Shown piece after piece: positions 41,486-50,415 of a stretch of 64,000 nt of DNA (its first letter is position 1; the number at the start of each line of letters is the position of its first letter). The translations under genes were made by a program, and so were the position numbers. The stretch spans positions 1,844,764 through 1,908,763 of the forward strand of contig NC_012997.1 of NCBI RefSeq assembly GCF_000023025.1, written 5' to 3'. Below the pieces are notes generated by a model. It worked only from the letters and a program-made list of their open reading frames with translations, ran no database searches and was not told the origin of the DNA. This DNA comes from Teredinibacter turnerae T7901. GTDB taxonomy: Bacteria > Pseudomonadota > Gammaproteobacteria > Pseudomonadales > Cellvibrionaceae.

Positions 41486-42997
41486 TTACCAGTGCAGTGC
41501 ACGCATTTGCGAGCGCTTTTTGTGTTGGTGGGCCGCCATTCGGGAGAGGATGTCGCTGAGTGTTTGCACCGCCGCGTGGATAAACCGACCCTTGTTAAGC
41601 ATCACACACTCGGCGCGCTCGGCCATTGCCGCGTCTGTCAGTTCGGGGCGGGATGCCAAGCCTTTTTTGGCGAGGCTTTCCAGGACTTGCGTTGCCCAGA
41701 TGACAGGCACGTGAGCGGCTTCGCATAGCCACAGGAGTTCCTCCTGGATCTCAGCCATACGCTCTCCGCCAAGTTCGACGGCGAGGTCGCCGCGGGCAAT
41801 CATGACACCGATGGGTTGGCGCCCCATCGCGCCAAAGAGTATTTCGGGGAAGCGTTTGACTGCGCGCCGGGTTTCAATTTTTGCGATCACTGGCAGGTCG
41901 CTGGCGTTGCGAGCGTTTAACTCGTCGTTGAGCCGATTCATGTCTTCCAGCGACTGCACAAATGAGTAACCCACCAGGTCGGCGTGATCGGCGATAAAGT
42001 CCAGGTCATCCAGATCTTTTTCGGTTAGAGGCGAGAGATTGAGTTGGGTGTCTGGAAAGTTGACGCCCTTGTCGCTTCGAATTTTCGAGCCGTTGGGGCC
42101 TGTTTGGGTAATCTGCAAAATGGCATTTTCCGCAGACACCCACTCAACAGAACCCCCGGTCTTACCGTCGTCGATCCATACAGCGTCGCCCACCGCGAGA
42201 AAAGCAAATATTTCGGGGCAAGTGCATTGAATGGCGCCAGCCAGATTGCTTGTGGTTTGTGACTCTAAAGATTCGAGTGCCCTGTCTGGCTGTTGTGCGC
42301 TCAAAAGCAGTCTATCGCTGGTGCTAACTTTTAATAGGTCGGTGGTTTTTCCCGTTTTTTTCGCCAGCGCGCCGGTACGAATTTTGGGGCCGGCTAAATC
42401 CATATATATTTTGCATTGCTTGCCTGTGGCGTCCTGTGCTTCGCGCACATTGGCGATCATTTTTTGCCAGCGGACTTTGTCGTCGTGCGCGCAATTAATA
42501 CGGGCGCAATCCATGCCGTCCAGCAGAAGTTGCTTGATAAAACCGAAGTCATCCGCAGCCTCCGTGGGTAATGTCACCATAATACGCACGTCGCGCAGTT
42601 CAGGCGCGGGTCCGAACACGGCGTCGGTGTGTTTTTGCAGCAGTGCACCGCCACGGTAGTAGTCAATCACGGGAATCTGTTCGGGTGTATCCGGTGCAGG
42701 TCTGGCCAGGGTGAGAGAAAGCAGGCTGATAACCTTGTTCAGGGTATCCAGAATATGGCCTTCCGAGTGGCCAATGGACGACAGGCCGCAACTGGCCAAC
42801 TGTGACTGCAATTCACGTAAATCGTGGCGGCGTAACGTCAGATACAGCGCGAGATTCCACGCGCTGGGTGTGAACTCGTCGCCCGGGAAATACGCGGTGT
42901 AATTTGCGAGTCGGTTCTTCGCACCTTCAACCATATCGGCGCGCAAGGTGATCAACTGGTTGAGGAGAGCTTCTAGATCGTGCGGTTGTGTCGTCAT
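41486..42997 (-). CDS. Pyruvate-kinase-like protein with N-terminal extension
   Basis: 503 aa from the ATG at 42997 (MTTQPHDLEALLNQL); a longer frame adds 17 residues. Residues 1-135 are a helical extension (LRADMVEGAKNRLANYTAYFP, AWNLALYLTLRRHDLRELQSQLASCGL) absent from ordinary pyruvate kinases. Then come KIYMDLAGPKIRTG, AKIETRRAVKRFPEI, ARGDLAVELGGERMAEIQEE and ATQVLESLAKKG, the PK barrel motifs. The C-terminal regulatory domain of usual pyruvate kinases is missing. It could be a genuine phosphotransferase or a moonlighting homologue. Confidence 0.85.
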   Translation of the reverse strand: MTTQPHDLEALLNQLITLRADMVEGAKNRLANYTAYFPGDEFTPSAWNLALYLTLRRHDLRELQSQLASCGLSSIGHSEGHILDTLNKVISLLSLTLARPAPDTPEQIPVIDYYRGGALLQKHTDAVFGPAPELRDVRIMVTLPTEAADDFGFIKQLLLDGMDCARINCAHDDKVRWQKMIANVREAQDATGKQCKIYMDLAGPKIRTGALAKKTGKTTDLLKVSTSDRLLLSAQQPDRALESLESQTTSNLAGAIQCTCPEIFAFLAVGDAVWIDDGKTGGSVEWVSAENAILQITQTGPNGSKIRSDKGVNFPDTQLNLSPLTEKDLDDLDFIADHADLVGYSFVQSLEDMNRLNDELNARNASDLPVIAKIETRRAVKRFPEILFGAMGRQPIGVMIARGDLAVELGGERMAEIQEELLWLCEAAHVPVIWATQVLESLAKKGLASRPELTDAAMAERAECVMLNKGRFIHAAVQTLSDILSRMAAHQHKKRSQMRALHW

Positions 42998-43215
42998 TGT
43001 GGTACCACCGTGGAATAGGCTCGGCTTGGAGATCCTTTGCTGACGCATGCACCCGGTTTGCTGGCGGAGCCTAGAGCCTGGTTATCGGCGGCGCATGAGG
43101 GTCGTGTCATACATTGGGCAGGAGCTGGATCTTTGACGCATGGTGTGTGGCTAGCGTTTAGGCCCCATGTATAGGCCCCATATAGAACCCAATAGCGGGG
43201 GCATCTAATCGCGAC

Positions 43216-44136
43216 TCATCGCAACAGCAAGTGCAATAGAGCGGTAGTGCCCGCGTAAAGCAGGCCGAGCAATGCGGTAGATCCTAACAGGCGGTTCAAC
43301 TCGCGCCCTTGCAAACGTCGCGCGTCGCGGCAGCAGAAGTAACCGCTAGGCAAGCAGACGAGCAGGGGCAGGAACATTTCGCTTAAATGAGGATCTTCAG
43401 CTGCGAAACTAAAGCCGACGATATGTGCGAATGCGGCTGCAATAACCAGTGTGGTGTAAAGCAGTCGGCTGCAGGAATCGCCCAACAACACCGCTAAAGT
43501 GTATTTCCTGGCGATACGATCAGTTTTGATGTCGCGTAAATTATTTACCAGCATGATCGCCGCAAGCACCAGACCAAGCGCATTGCTTAGCCAAAACACT
43601 TGCGGGCTCAGGCTTTGGGTGTGGACATAGTAACTTCCCAACACGGCGACCCAGCCGAAAAATATCAACACCGTAATTTCGCCAAGTGCATGAGAGGCGA
43701 GGGGGTAGGGACCGCCACTGTAGGCGAGCGTGGCCAAAATACAGACGAGCCCGACGACCAACAGCGGCCACCCGGTGTGAATCACCAAGGCTAATCCACA
43801 GAGGGTTGCGAGGCAAAGAAACAGCGCGACACCCAGCGCGACGATCTGCGCGGGGGCAAGGTTAGACTGGGTTACGCGAATTGGCCCCAGGCGTGCGGTG
43901 GTATCAATCCCGGACTTGGCATCGAAGTAGTCGTTGGCCAAATTGACTGCTATCTGCAGAAACAGCGCTACACCGAGCGCACACAAGGCTATCGCCCAAT
44001 TGAACTGGCTGGCGGGCACCAACGCGGTGCCGAGCACCACGGGGCTGAGTGAAGCGGGCAGGGTACGCGGGCGGATTGCGAGTAAAAAAACAGTCAACTT
44101 TGAAGGAGATTGGGTGATGCTTGCCGATGTGTTCAT
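43216..44136 (-). CDS. menA: 1,4-dihydroxy-2-naphthoate prenyltransferase-like UbiA-family protein
   Basis: 306 aa from the ATG at 44136; a further start at 44193 is possible. It has eight or so membrane helices. The first Asp-rich motif NLANDYFDAKSGID and the second NNLRDIKTDRIARKYTLAVLLG are characteristic of MenA. The enzyme attaches a polyprenyl chain to 1,4-dihydroxy-2-naphthoate in menaquinone synthesis. No other men gene lies nearby, so the substrate call rests on motifs alone. Confidence 0.85.
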   Translation of the reverse strand: MNTSASITQSPSKLTVFLLAIRPRTLPASLSPVVLGTALVPASQFNWAIALCALGVALFLQIAVNLANDYFDAKSGIDTTARLGPIRVTQSNLAPAQIVALGVALFLCLATLCGLALVIHTGWPLLVVGLVCILATLAYSGGPYPLASHALGEITVLIFFGWVAVLGSYYVHTQSLSPQVFWLSNALGLVLAAIMLVNNLRDIKTDRIARKYTLAVLLGDSCSRLLYTTLVIAAAFAHIVGFSFAAEDPHLSEMFLPLLVCLPSGYFCCRDARRLQGRELNRLLGSTALLGLLYAGTTALLHLLLR

Positions 44137-44405
44137 GAGTGTCTTCGTTCCGACTTTCCCTGAAGAATACGTGAAATGTCCCTGCACTTGCATTAATGTG
44201 CGTCAAGTGGAGTCAGCGGGAGAGCATCGATTGTAATCTATTAGTGAAAGCACGCGAAGACCGGGGCGTTTTGCGTTTAGCCCGATATCCATAGTATTTG
44301 TATTGGTTTTATGGTGTAGGAGGTGGGCGCTTGTTTCTGGCTAAATCCATTAATTAGCCTAAAGCCGTAAAATGTAAACACAGGGTAAAGTTGAAAGCGT
44401 TGTAA

Positions 44406-45077
44406 ATGGAGAAACAGGTGTTTACGGAAAACTGGCCTTCAAATTTTAGCGAGGCGAAAGTTGTACAAGCGAGCATGCAAGGTCAGGTATGTGTTACGGG
44501 TCGATTTGATGGTTTGCCGGAGTATGTTGCCGGGGTAGATGTCGCGTTCCGTGATGGTGGCGCAATCACTGTTGCTGCAATTTGTGTTTTGGTGTACCCG
44601 GCTGGTCATTGTGTGGAACAGGTCTGCTACAGCGAGCCAACCCGATTTCCGTACGTACCCGGTTATCTTTCGTTTCGCGAACTGCCAGCCGTGCTTGTTG
44701 CCTGGAAACAGCTCCGCGCGAAACCTCAATTAGTCATGTGTGATGGCCAGGGAATAGCGCATCCGCGCCGATTTGGGATCGCGAGCCATTTAGGTGTGCT
44801 ATTGAATTTGCCGACTATTGGTGTAGCTAAAAGTCGGCTGATTGGTGACGCCACCGAGCCTGGTAAAAATAGGGGTGAATGCAACCCGTTGACGGTAAAC
44901 GAAGAACAAATTGGCTGGCTGCTACGGACCCGAACTAATGTAAAACCCTTGTATGTATCACCTGGTCACATGGTGGACATACCTTCTTCTCGCGATCTGG
45001 TTTTGGCGGCTGGCAATGGTTATCGTCTACCGGAACCGACCCGTTTAGCGGACAAGCTGAGTAAAACACGAACTTAA
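44406..45077 (+). CDS. nfi: Endonuclease V (deoxyinosine 3' endonuclease)
   Basis: 223 aa. The family motifs are present: AGVDVAF (metal-binding Asp), FPYVPGYLSFRELPA with the catalytic Glu, MCDGQGIAHPRRFGIASHLGV, GVAKSRLIG and VSPGHMVDIPSS. The enzyme nicks DNA at the second bond 3' of hypoxanthine and other deaminated bases. It stands alone between menA (divergent) and the SH3-barrel gene. Confidence 0.95.
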   Translation: MEKQVFTENWPSNFSEAKVVQASMQGQVCVTGRFDGLPEYVAGVDVAFRDGGAITVAAICVLVYPAGHCVEQVCYSEPTRFPYVPGYLSFRELPAVLVAWKQLRAKPQLVMCDGQGIAHPRRFGIASHLGVLLNLPTIGVAKSRLIGDATEPGKNRGECNPLTVNEEQIGWLLRTRTNVKPLYVSPGHMVDIPSSRDLVLAAGNGYRLPEPTRLADKLSKTRT

Positions 45078-45140
45078 TCGCTGTTTTACAACACGGTGGC
45101 GGCTAAAATCATGTGCTTAGTAAGCAGATGAGAAAGGCTG

Positions 45141-45923
45141 ATGCCGCAATCCTACCTAAAAAAAATTCGCCCACTTCTTCTCGGATTCGTGTTGTACGCT
45201 TCGTCACAGGCGCAGTTGTCTGCGGCTGAAACAGCAGGCGAGCGGGTGACACTCCAGGTGATCGATGTGTACGCGGATGTACATGCGGGGCCTGGCCGAG
45301 GTTACCCTGTGTTTTATGCGGTTGAGCAGGGAGAAGCTATTGAAATAATTGCGAAGCGGCCTGGTTGGTACGAAATCCGACTTCAAAACGGGCGCACCGG
45401 ATGGGTAACGGCGAAACAAATTTCGCGCACAGTCCAGGCGACTGGCGAACCCGCCGATTTGCCCGAAGTAAGTTTTGGTAATTATTTAAAAAATTCATTT
45501 TTGCTCGGTTTATCCAGTGGCGTTTTTACCAGCGGAGAATTGAAAAATTCGGATCACTGGACGTTCTCATTGGGCTATCGCCCCATAAGCTGGGCGGCAC
45601 TGGACGCCGAGTATGGCAAGCTTTACGGCGAAGATGTGCGCGGTGATTACTACGGTATTAACCTGATTGTAGAGCCATTCTCCCAGTGGCGATTATCGCC
45701 ATATCTGCTTGTAGGTGCTGGTGAAATGGACGTGGACTCCCAGCCCAAGCTTGTGCCTTTGGAGATTCAAAAATCCGATTTTAATAATATGGCGTTTGGC
45801 CTAAATTACTATTTAGGCCGAAATTTTTTAATGCGCGCGGAATATCGTACGCTGACAGTTTCTACTGATAACAAAGATGCGGATCTCGCGACATGGAAAA
45901 TAGGCTTCAACACTTTCTTTTAA
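45141..45923 (+). CDS. Exported protein: bacterial SH3 domain + outer-membrane beta-barrel
   Basis: The 260-aa protein has a signal peptide at residues 1-29. Residues 35-97 form an SH3b domain (VIDVYADVHAGPGRGYPVFYAVEQGEAIEIIAKRPGWYEIRLQNGRTGWVTAKQI), a fold that often binds peptidoglycan. Residues 115-260 are alternating amphipathic strands ending in Phe-Phe (WKIGFNTFF), as in eight-stranded outer-membrane barrels. The protein could bridge the cell wall and outer membrane. Its end overlaps the next gene by 31 bases. Confidence 0.82.
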   Translation: MPQSYLKKIRPLLLGFVLYASSQAQLSAAETAGERVTLQVIDVYADVHAGPGRGYPVFYAVEQGEAIEIIAKRPGWYEIRLQNGRTGWVTAKQISRTVQATGEPADLPEVSFGNYLKNSFLLGLSSGVFTSGELKNSDHWTFSLGYRPISWAALDAEYGKLYGEDVRGDYYGINLIVEPFSQWRLSPYLLVGAGEMDVDSQPKLVPLEIQKSDFNNMAFGLNYYLGRNFLMRAEYRTLTVSTDNKDADLATWKIGFNTFF

Positions 45924-46477
45924 CAATAGCACTCGCAGGAGCCTGCGCGACACCTTGCGCGAAAGCGCTGGCGGACGCAGATTACGACAACGAATTTGTC
46001 GAATTTGGCCTCTCTGCAGGTGTACTTAATATTGAAGACTTTGGCAGTGAGCTTAGCCTGGGCGCAAGTCTGACGGTAAAGGCATCGGAGGATTTTTTCC
46101 TGCAGGTGAATTATTTGCAGGCCGAGGCTGCGTTGTCGTCCTTTGAAAAAAGTCAGGGGCAGCTTTTCAGTGGTTCAGATAGAGACTTTCAACATTATGA
46201 TTTGTTGCTTGGCGTAAATCTGTTTCAGGCCGAATTTGGCCGTGAAGGCGAACCGAATCTTGCATCGTTTTATCTTGTTGGCGGCGTGGGTGATACGACT
46301 TTCGGTGGAGAGCAGAGCTTTACCTACACGGTCGGCGCAGGCTATCAGTGGGCCATTTGGAGTAACTACCTGATTAAGCTCGATTACCGTGATTATTTTT
46401 ATCAAACAAGCCTAATGGCCGAAGAAAAAACTGTACACAACGGACATGTTTCTATCGGCATGAGTTACGTCTTTTAA
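45893..46477 (+). CDS. Small outer-membrane beta-barrel protein
   Basis: The 194-aa protein has a signal peptide at residues 1-28. The mature part (FVEFGLSAGVLNIEDFGSELSLGASLTVKASEDFFLQVNYLQAEA...) consists of paired amphipathic strands and ends in an aromatic C-terminal strand (HVSIGMSYVF), the BAM signal. It shares the LNIEDF segment and strand order with the protein at 46996-47658, so the two are paralogues. It overlaps the SH3-barrel gene and is probably translated with it. Confidence 0.82.
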   Translation: MENRLQHFLLTIALAGACATPCAKALADADYDNEFVEFGLSAGVLNIEDFGSELSLGASLTVKASEDFFLQVNYLQAEAALSSFEKSQGQLFSGSDRDFQHYDLLLGVNLFQAEFGREGEPNLASFYLVGGVGDTTFGGEQSFTYTVGAGYQWAIWSNYLIKLDYRDYFYQTSLMAEEKTVHNGHVSIGMSYVF

Positions 46478-46680
46478 CGCTAGCCTGGAAAACTGCCTTC
46501 CAGTGTCTTTACAGGGGCATTCCAGGCTAAGTGGTTGTGCCCTTGCTTTACCTTCATTGTTACCTATGAACCCGGCGACTAAATAGATGATCCTGTCTGT
46601 TTGATCGGGCGTCCTTGGGGTACTGGAGTAAATGTGTAGATTTTCTACTACTTCAAGGGTTTGCATTGCTCTTCGCTGTC

Positions 46681-46714
46681 TATTAACTTGGCGATTTTCA
46701 TTGCCAAGTTAATA
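46681..46714. terminator. Perfect 12-bp hairpin between convergent genes
   Basis: TATTAACTTGGC (46681-46692) pairs with GCCAAGTTAATA (46703-46714) around a 10-base loop. There is no clear T run on the + strand. A second pairing AGCCTGGAA/TTCCAGGCT lies at about 46484-46530. Confidence 0.5.
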
Positions 46715-46727
46715 AGTTGTTTGTGGG

Positions 46728-46987
46728 TATAGGAACCCCTGATTAACCTAGTAATTTCTCTGCGTGACCTGCGGCGATTAGTTGTTAGGCGCCTTTCGCA
46801 GTTAATGGCCTTAGTCCTTAATAAGAAAGGCAACGCCACAAATGATCGCCGCAGGCCGCGCCCTTCGGGGCTTACAGGAATTTAACCTGAGGGTGTTGCG
46901 CTCGTTCGCCATGCAAAGCTTCCGCTCCTGCTCACGTTAAATTCCTGTAAGCCAGAGGAATCACTAGGTTAATCAGGGGTTCCTATA
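46728..46987. mobile_element. MITE-like element with 25-bp perfect terminal inverted repeats and nested hairpins
   Basis: TATAGGAACCCCTGATTAACCTAGT (shown in two parts: TATAGGAACCCC, TGATTAACCTAGT) at 46728-46752 is the exact inverse of 46963-46987. TA flanks both sides, as in IS630/Tc1-type insertions. Inside, an 18-bp pair (46869-46886 with 46936-46953) and CCTGCGGCGAT with its inverse near 46842 add two more hairpins. No gene is inside. Confidence 0.8.
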
Positions 46988-46995
46988 GGCTTTGC

Positions 46996-47658
46996 TTAGA
47001 ACAGGCCGTTTATGCCCAGGGAAAATTCAGTGTTATGGGTTAGCTTGCTGTCACCGATAAAATCGCGATTAACGATATGATCTTTAATGTCGACATTAAT
47101 TGTTAGCCAGTCGGTTGCTACGACACGATAGCTCGCACCTAGCCCAACCCCGATATTTGAACTGCCGGCGAATTCTACAGTTTCGATTCCGCCCAATAGA
47201 TAAATTGCGCTCTCCATCTTTCGCTTACTACCAAAATATGAGCGTCCGTCGAGTACTTTATAACCTGCGTTCAGACTTAGGTAGCGAAAATCGTAGTCTT
47301 CGTCAGCGAGAAAATTCTGCCCACTGTTTTCCTCGAATCCCGCCTTGGATGCGGTTGCCAACCCGTAGTTGAGCTGAGTAATGTAGGAGCCGAAAAAGTG
47401 ATACGTGAAGCTAAACCCGGTTATTAGATTGCTGTTGAAGTCTTCTATGTTAAGTGTGCCCGCATAAGCGCCCAACTCAAACACTTCCGTATCGATACTT
47501 GCCGTTTTAACTGGTTGCGCTTGCTTCTCAGGCTCAATAATAGGTTGTTTTTCTTCGCTTCCCATATCGCCGATGGTCGCGGCCAAGCTGCCGTTGGCGG
47601 CGCAGGCGAGCGCTAGAAATGTGAACTGTTTAAGTATGGATGGGGACGTAGCGCGCAT
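46996..47658 (-). CDS. Small outer-membrane beta-barrel protein (paralogue of 45893-46477)
   Basis: The 220-aa protein has a signal peptide at residues 1-26, then a 30-residue acidic/Pro linker and barrel strands from about residue 55 (VFELGAYAGTLNIEDFNSNLITGFSFTYHFFGSYITQLNYG) to a terminal aromatic strand (FSLGINGLF). The NIEDF and QLNY segments match its + strand neighbour. The stop codon is 8 bases from the end of a MITE, so that element may now act as its transcript end. Confidence 0.82.
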   Translation of the reverse strand: MRATSPSILKQFTFLALACAANGSLAATIGDMGSEEKQPIIEPEKQAQPVKTASIDTEVFELGAYAGTLNIEDFNSNLITGFSFTYHFFGSYITQLNYGLATASKAGFEENSGQNFLADEDYDFRYLSLNAGYKVLDGRSYFGSKRKMESAIYLLGGIETVEFAGSSNIGVGLGASYRVVATDWLTINVDIKDHIVNRDFIGDSKLTHNTEFSLGINGLF

Positions 47659-47927
47659 AATATTGCTCTTTTGGCAGCGGGTGAGCTGCGATCAGGTTGT
47701 AAAACGAAGACCAAAAATAATAAATAAACTCGTCTCATCGATGTTGTTATCTGGTTCTCAAATTAACTATTCGAGACTCTCCTTAGATAGGAATGAAATA
47801 TGAATTCTAGTATGTTTTAAATACATACTTTTGAGTGTGAATACGCGGTAATTTCGCGCTTAAAGTGACAATAAAATGACGTTTCGCGACGCCTCTAGAT
47901 ATAGTGTTGGATTGTGTGAGAGAAAAC

Positions 47928-48554
47928 ATGTGGAAAGCCTTAATTAAAGCCATTGCCGTATGTGTGGTAATGAGTGAAGTGCTGATCGCCTATGCTGATG
48001 GTGACGAAAATATTGTTTCACAATCTAACGATACCTCATGGGCAGCAAATATTGATGTTCGACAAGTTGCGGCGGAGTCGGATGATAGCGCGCTTGGTGA
48101 ATTGAAGGATTTAAAGGCGATTGCCAACAGCATTCAAAATTTGAAAGCAGAGGTAATTACGTTAAACAAGGATTTACGGCAAATGGAAGAAAAGATGCTG
48201 TTTCCTTCTAACACCCGCTACACCGTTTTTGTTTCTATTACAACAGGCCAGTTTTTTAAGCTCGACAGCATTAAGTTGAAAATTGACGGCAAGCTGGTAG
48301 CAACTCACGTTTACTCAGATAAGCAGCGAACGGCAATGGAACGCGGTGGTATTCATCGCCTTTATGTGACGAACATGAACGAAGGCAAGCACGAAATTAC
48401 AGCATTTTTCAATGGCATTGGGCAGGACGGCCGCCCTTATAAACGCGCTGCAAATTTGGATTTCGAAAAGAACATCGGTGGCGAGTTTTTGGAGCTGGCT
48501 ATTGTTGATGACGGTTCCATTCAGGAGCCCACATTTACTTTAAAACGCTGGTGA
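47928..48554 (+). CDS. Exported coiled-coil protein, first gene of the ExbB/ExbD-AgmX operon
   Basis: 208 aa from the ATG at 47928 (MWKALIKAIAVCVVMSEVLIAYA), with a GAGAGA ribosome site; a TTG frame upstream is less likely. A signal peptide is followed by a coiled coil at about 55-90 (ELKDLKAIANSIQNLKAEVITLNKDLRQMEEKM). A beta-rich domain comes next (YTVFVSITTGQFFKLDSIKLKIDGKLVATHVYS, GKHEITAFFNG). Family not recognised. It leads nine tightly spaced + strand genes running to 57236, so a periplasmic part in that complex is inferred. Confidence 0.78.
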   Translation: MWKALIKAIAVCVVMSEVLIAYADGDENIVSQSNDTSWAANIDVRQVAAESDDSALGELKDLKAIANSIQNLKAEVITLNKDLRQMEEKMLFPSNTRYTVFVSITTGQFFKLDSIKLKIDGKLVATHVYSDKQRTAMERGGIHRLYVTNMNEGKHEITAFFNGIGQDGRPYKRAANLDFEKNIGGEFLELAIVDDGSIQEPTFTLKRW

Positions 48555-48558
48555 TTGT

Positions 48559-50400
48559 GTGGTGTCAGCTCTGCTTGGTTTATCTCTAGTGTTGGAGTTC
48601 ACAAAGAAATTGAGGTGGGCGAACAGCGCTTTTGCAGCAATGTGTTGTACGTTTAAAAAACGCTGTGTGACAGCGGCAAATTTGAGTCGACAGTCTCTGC
48701 GTTGTACAGTTTTCATAAGCGCGATGGGCTGCCTGCTATCAATGCCGCCAGTTCAGGCTCAAGAGTCTCATATCACGAGTCGAGAAGATCTGAGTTACGG
48801 CCCTGTTATTTTCGATTTTTATCAGCAAAACTATTTCCTCGGGCTTGTTGAACAAAGTGTAGCGCAAACAAATAAAAACAGTGTGGCTCTACAGGATTCT
48901 GCGCAGGTTCTAAAAGGTGTTATGCAGCTTAGTTACGGCATGCCGAATGCAACCGAACCTTTGTTTCAATCGCTGTTGGCAAACACGAATAACCGGGCGG
49001 TGGCAAATGCCGCCTGGTACCACTTGGCGCGGCTTTACTACAACAAGTCAGAGATTGCAGCTGCTAAGCGAGCTCTGGCGGAAGTACGTGGCGAGTTACC
49101 GCAGGAAATTCGCCTTGACTATCTTTACCTGTCATCACTTCTAAATGGGGCTGCGAGCGAAGATAGCAAAGCCTTATTAAAACAGGCGCGCCTAGCCGAC
49201 AGTTCACCACAATATGGCTACCTGCTGTTTAATATGGCGGTGACTCAGTTGCGCAGCGGCGCCAACGAGGAGGGTGTAAAAGCCCTTGAACAGCTGGCCA
49301 ACTATACCGGCGATAATCGAGAGTTGCAGGCTCTGTCCGACCGTGCCAAGCATGGCTTAGCACAGTTGGCGACGCAAACCGGTGAACTGGTTCGTGCGTG
49401 GAATTACCTGCGAGGGGTGCGAACAACTGGACTCTACTCTAATCGTGCTTTGTTGTCCTACGCTTGGGCGGCGATAAAATTAAAACAGTTTGCATCGGCG
49501 ATTCCCGCACTGCAGTTGCTCGATCAGCGCAGTATTGCCATTGCCGAAGTGCAGGAAGCCAAGGTGTTGCTGGCTCATCTATATGAGCAAGAGGGTTCGC
49601 CGCGCAAAGCCTTGAAGAGTAATTTGCTTGCCGAAAAAGCGTTTAAAGAGGGGATCGCGACTTTGCGTGAAGCCCGCGCGATTATTGCTAAGCAGGATGT
49701 GCCTCGGGAGTTTATTGAGAACCTCGAGGTCATTATGGACGAAACTGATTGGTATCGTGCTAATGCCTCCGTCGATTACCGTAAGCTTACCCCGTTTTTA
49801 ATTGATTTGATGGCGAGTAATCCGTTTAACGAAACCCTGAAGGATCTTGCCGCCCTTTACACACTTGAAGACAACCTCACCTATTGGCTTTCGCAGAGTG
49901 AGCAGCACCAGTTAATTCTAAAAAACATGGCGGGTGTATCCGATGGCGGAGAGCTAGAGCAAATTCTAGCGCGAAGTCGCGGCTTAAATACCCGCCTGAA
50001 AGATCAGAAAGCGGAAATTCGGCTTAATACCTTAACATTGTCTGAAGCCGCTACAGAACGTTTTCAGGTGTTGCTCGAAAGCGTCGAGCGAGACCTTACA
50101 CTCTTGGATGACAAGATTCAGCAAGTGTCGCGGATTAAAGAACCGTACGTTCGCCCAGCTGAACACAGTGCTCTGGTCGCGGTGAATCACCAGCGCATCG
50201 AGTCGGCACTCGCGCAAACGCGCGAGCTTATATCCATGCTGGAGCCGGTGATGCGCAAGCTTGTTAATCTAGAATTGGCCAAACACGAAGAACGGATGAA
50301 CTATTACTGGGCGCAATCACGCCTGGCGAAAGCCCGTTTGTTCGATTCAACTTTACTGGAGCTTGAACACACGCGTTCAAGCTCGTCTACGACTGAATAA
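48559..50400 (+). CDS. Large exported TPR-like protein of the ExbB/ExbD-AgmX operon
   Basis: 613 aa from a GTG at 48559, 4 bases after the previous stop; other starts (GTG 48562, ATG 48640) are possible. A hydrophobic export segment ends near PVQAQ at about residue 68, so the N-terminus is probably over-long. TPR-type helices run from about 85 to 370 (AAWYHLARLYYNKSEIAAAKRALAEV, VLLAHLYEQEGSPRKAL), then a coiled-coil region to the end. Likely a periplasmic scaffold. Function is not known from sequence. Confidence 0.78.
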   Translation: MVSALLGLSLVLEFTKKLRWANSAFAAMCCTFKKRCVTAANLSRQSLRCTVFISAMGCLLSMPPVQAQESHITSREDLSYGPVIFDFYQQNYFLGLVEQSVAQTNKNSVALQDSAQVLKGVMQLSYGMPNATEPLFQSLLANTNNRAVANAAWYHLARLYYNKSEIAAAKRALAEVRGELPQEIRLDYLYLSSLLNGAASEDSKALLKQARLADSSPQYGYLLFNMAVTQLRSGANEEGVKALEQLANYTGDNRELQALSDRAKHGLAQLATQTGELVRAWNYLRGVRTTGLYSNRALLSYAWAAIKLKQFASAIPALQLLDQRSIAIAEVQEAKVLLAHLYEQEGSPRKALKSNLLAEKAFKEGIATLREARAIIAKQDVPREFIENLEVIMDETDWYRANASVDYRKLTPFLIDLMASNPFNETLKDLAALYTLEDNLTYWLSQSEQHQLILKNMAGVSDGGELEQILARSRGLNTRLKDQKAEIRLNTLTLSEAATERFQVLLESVERDLTLLDDKIQQVSRIKEPYVRPAEHSALVAVNHQRIESALAQTRELISMLEPVMRKLVNLELAKHEERMNYYWAQSRLAKARLFDSTLLELEHTRSSSSTTE

Positions 50401-50415
50401 CGGCAGACCTTAGGC

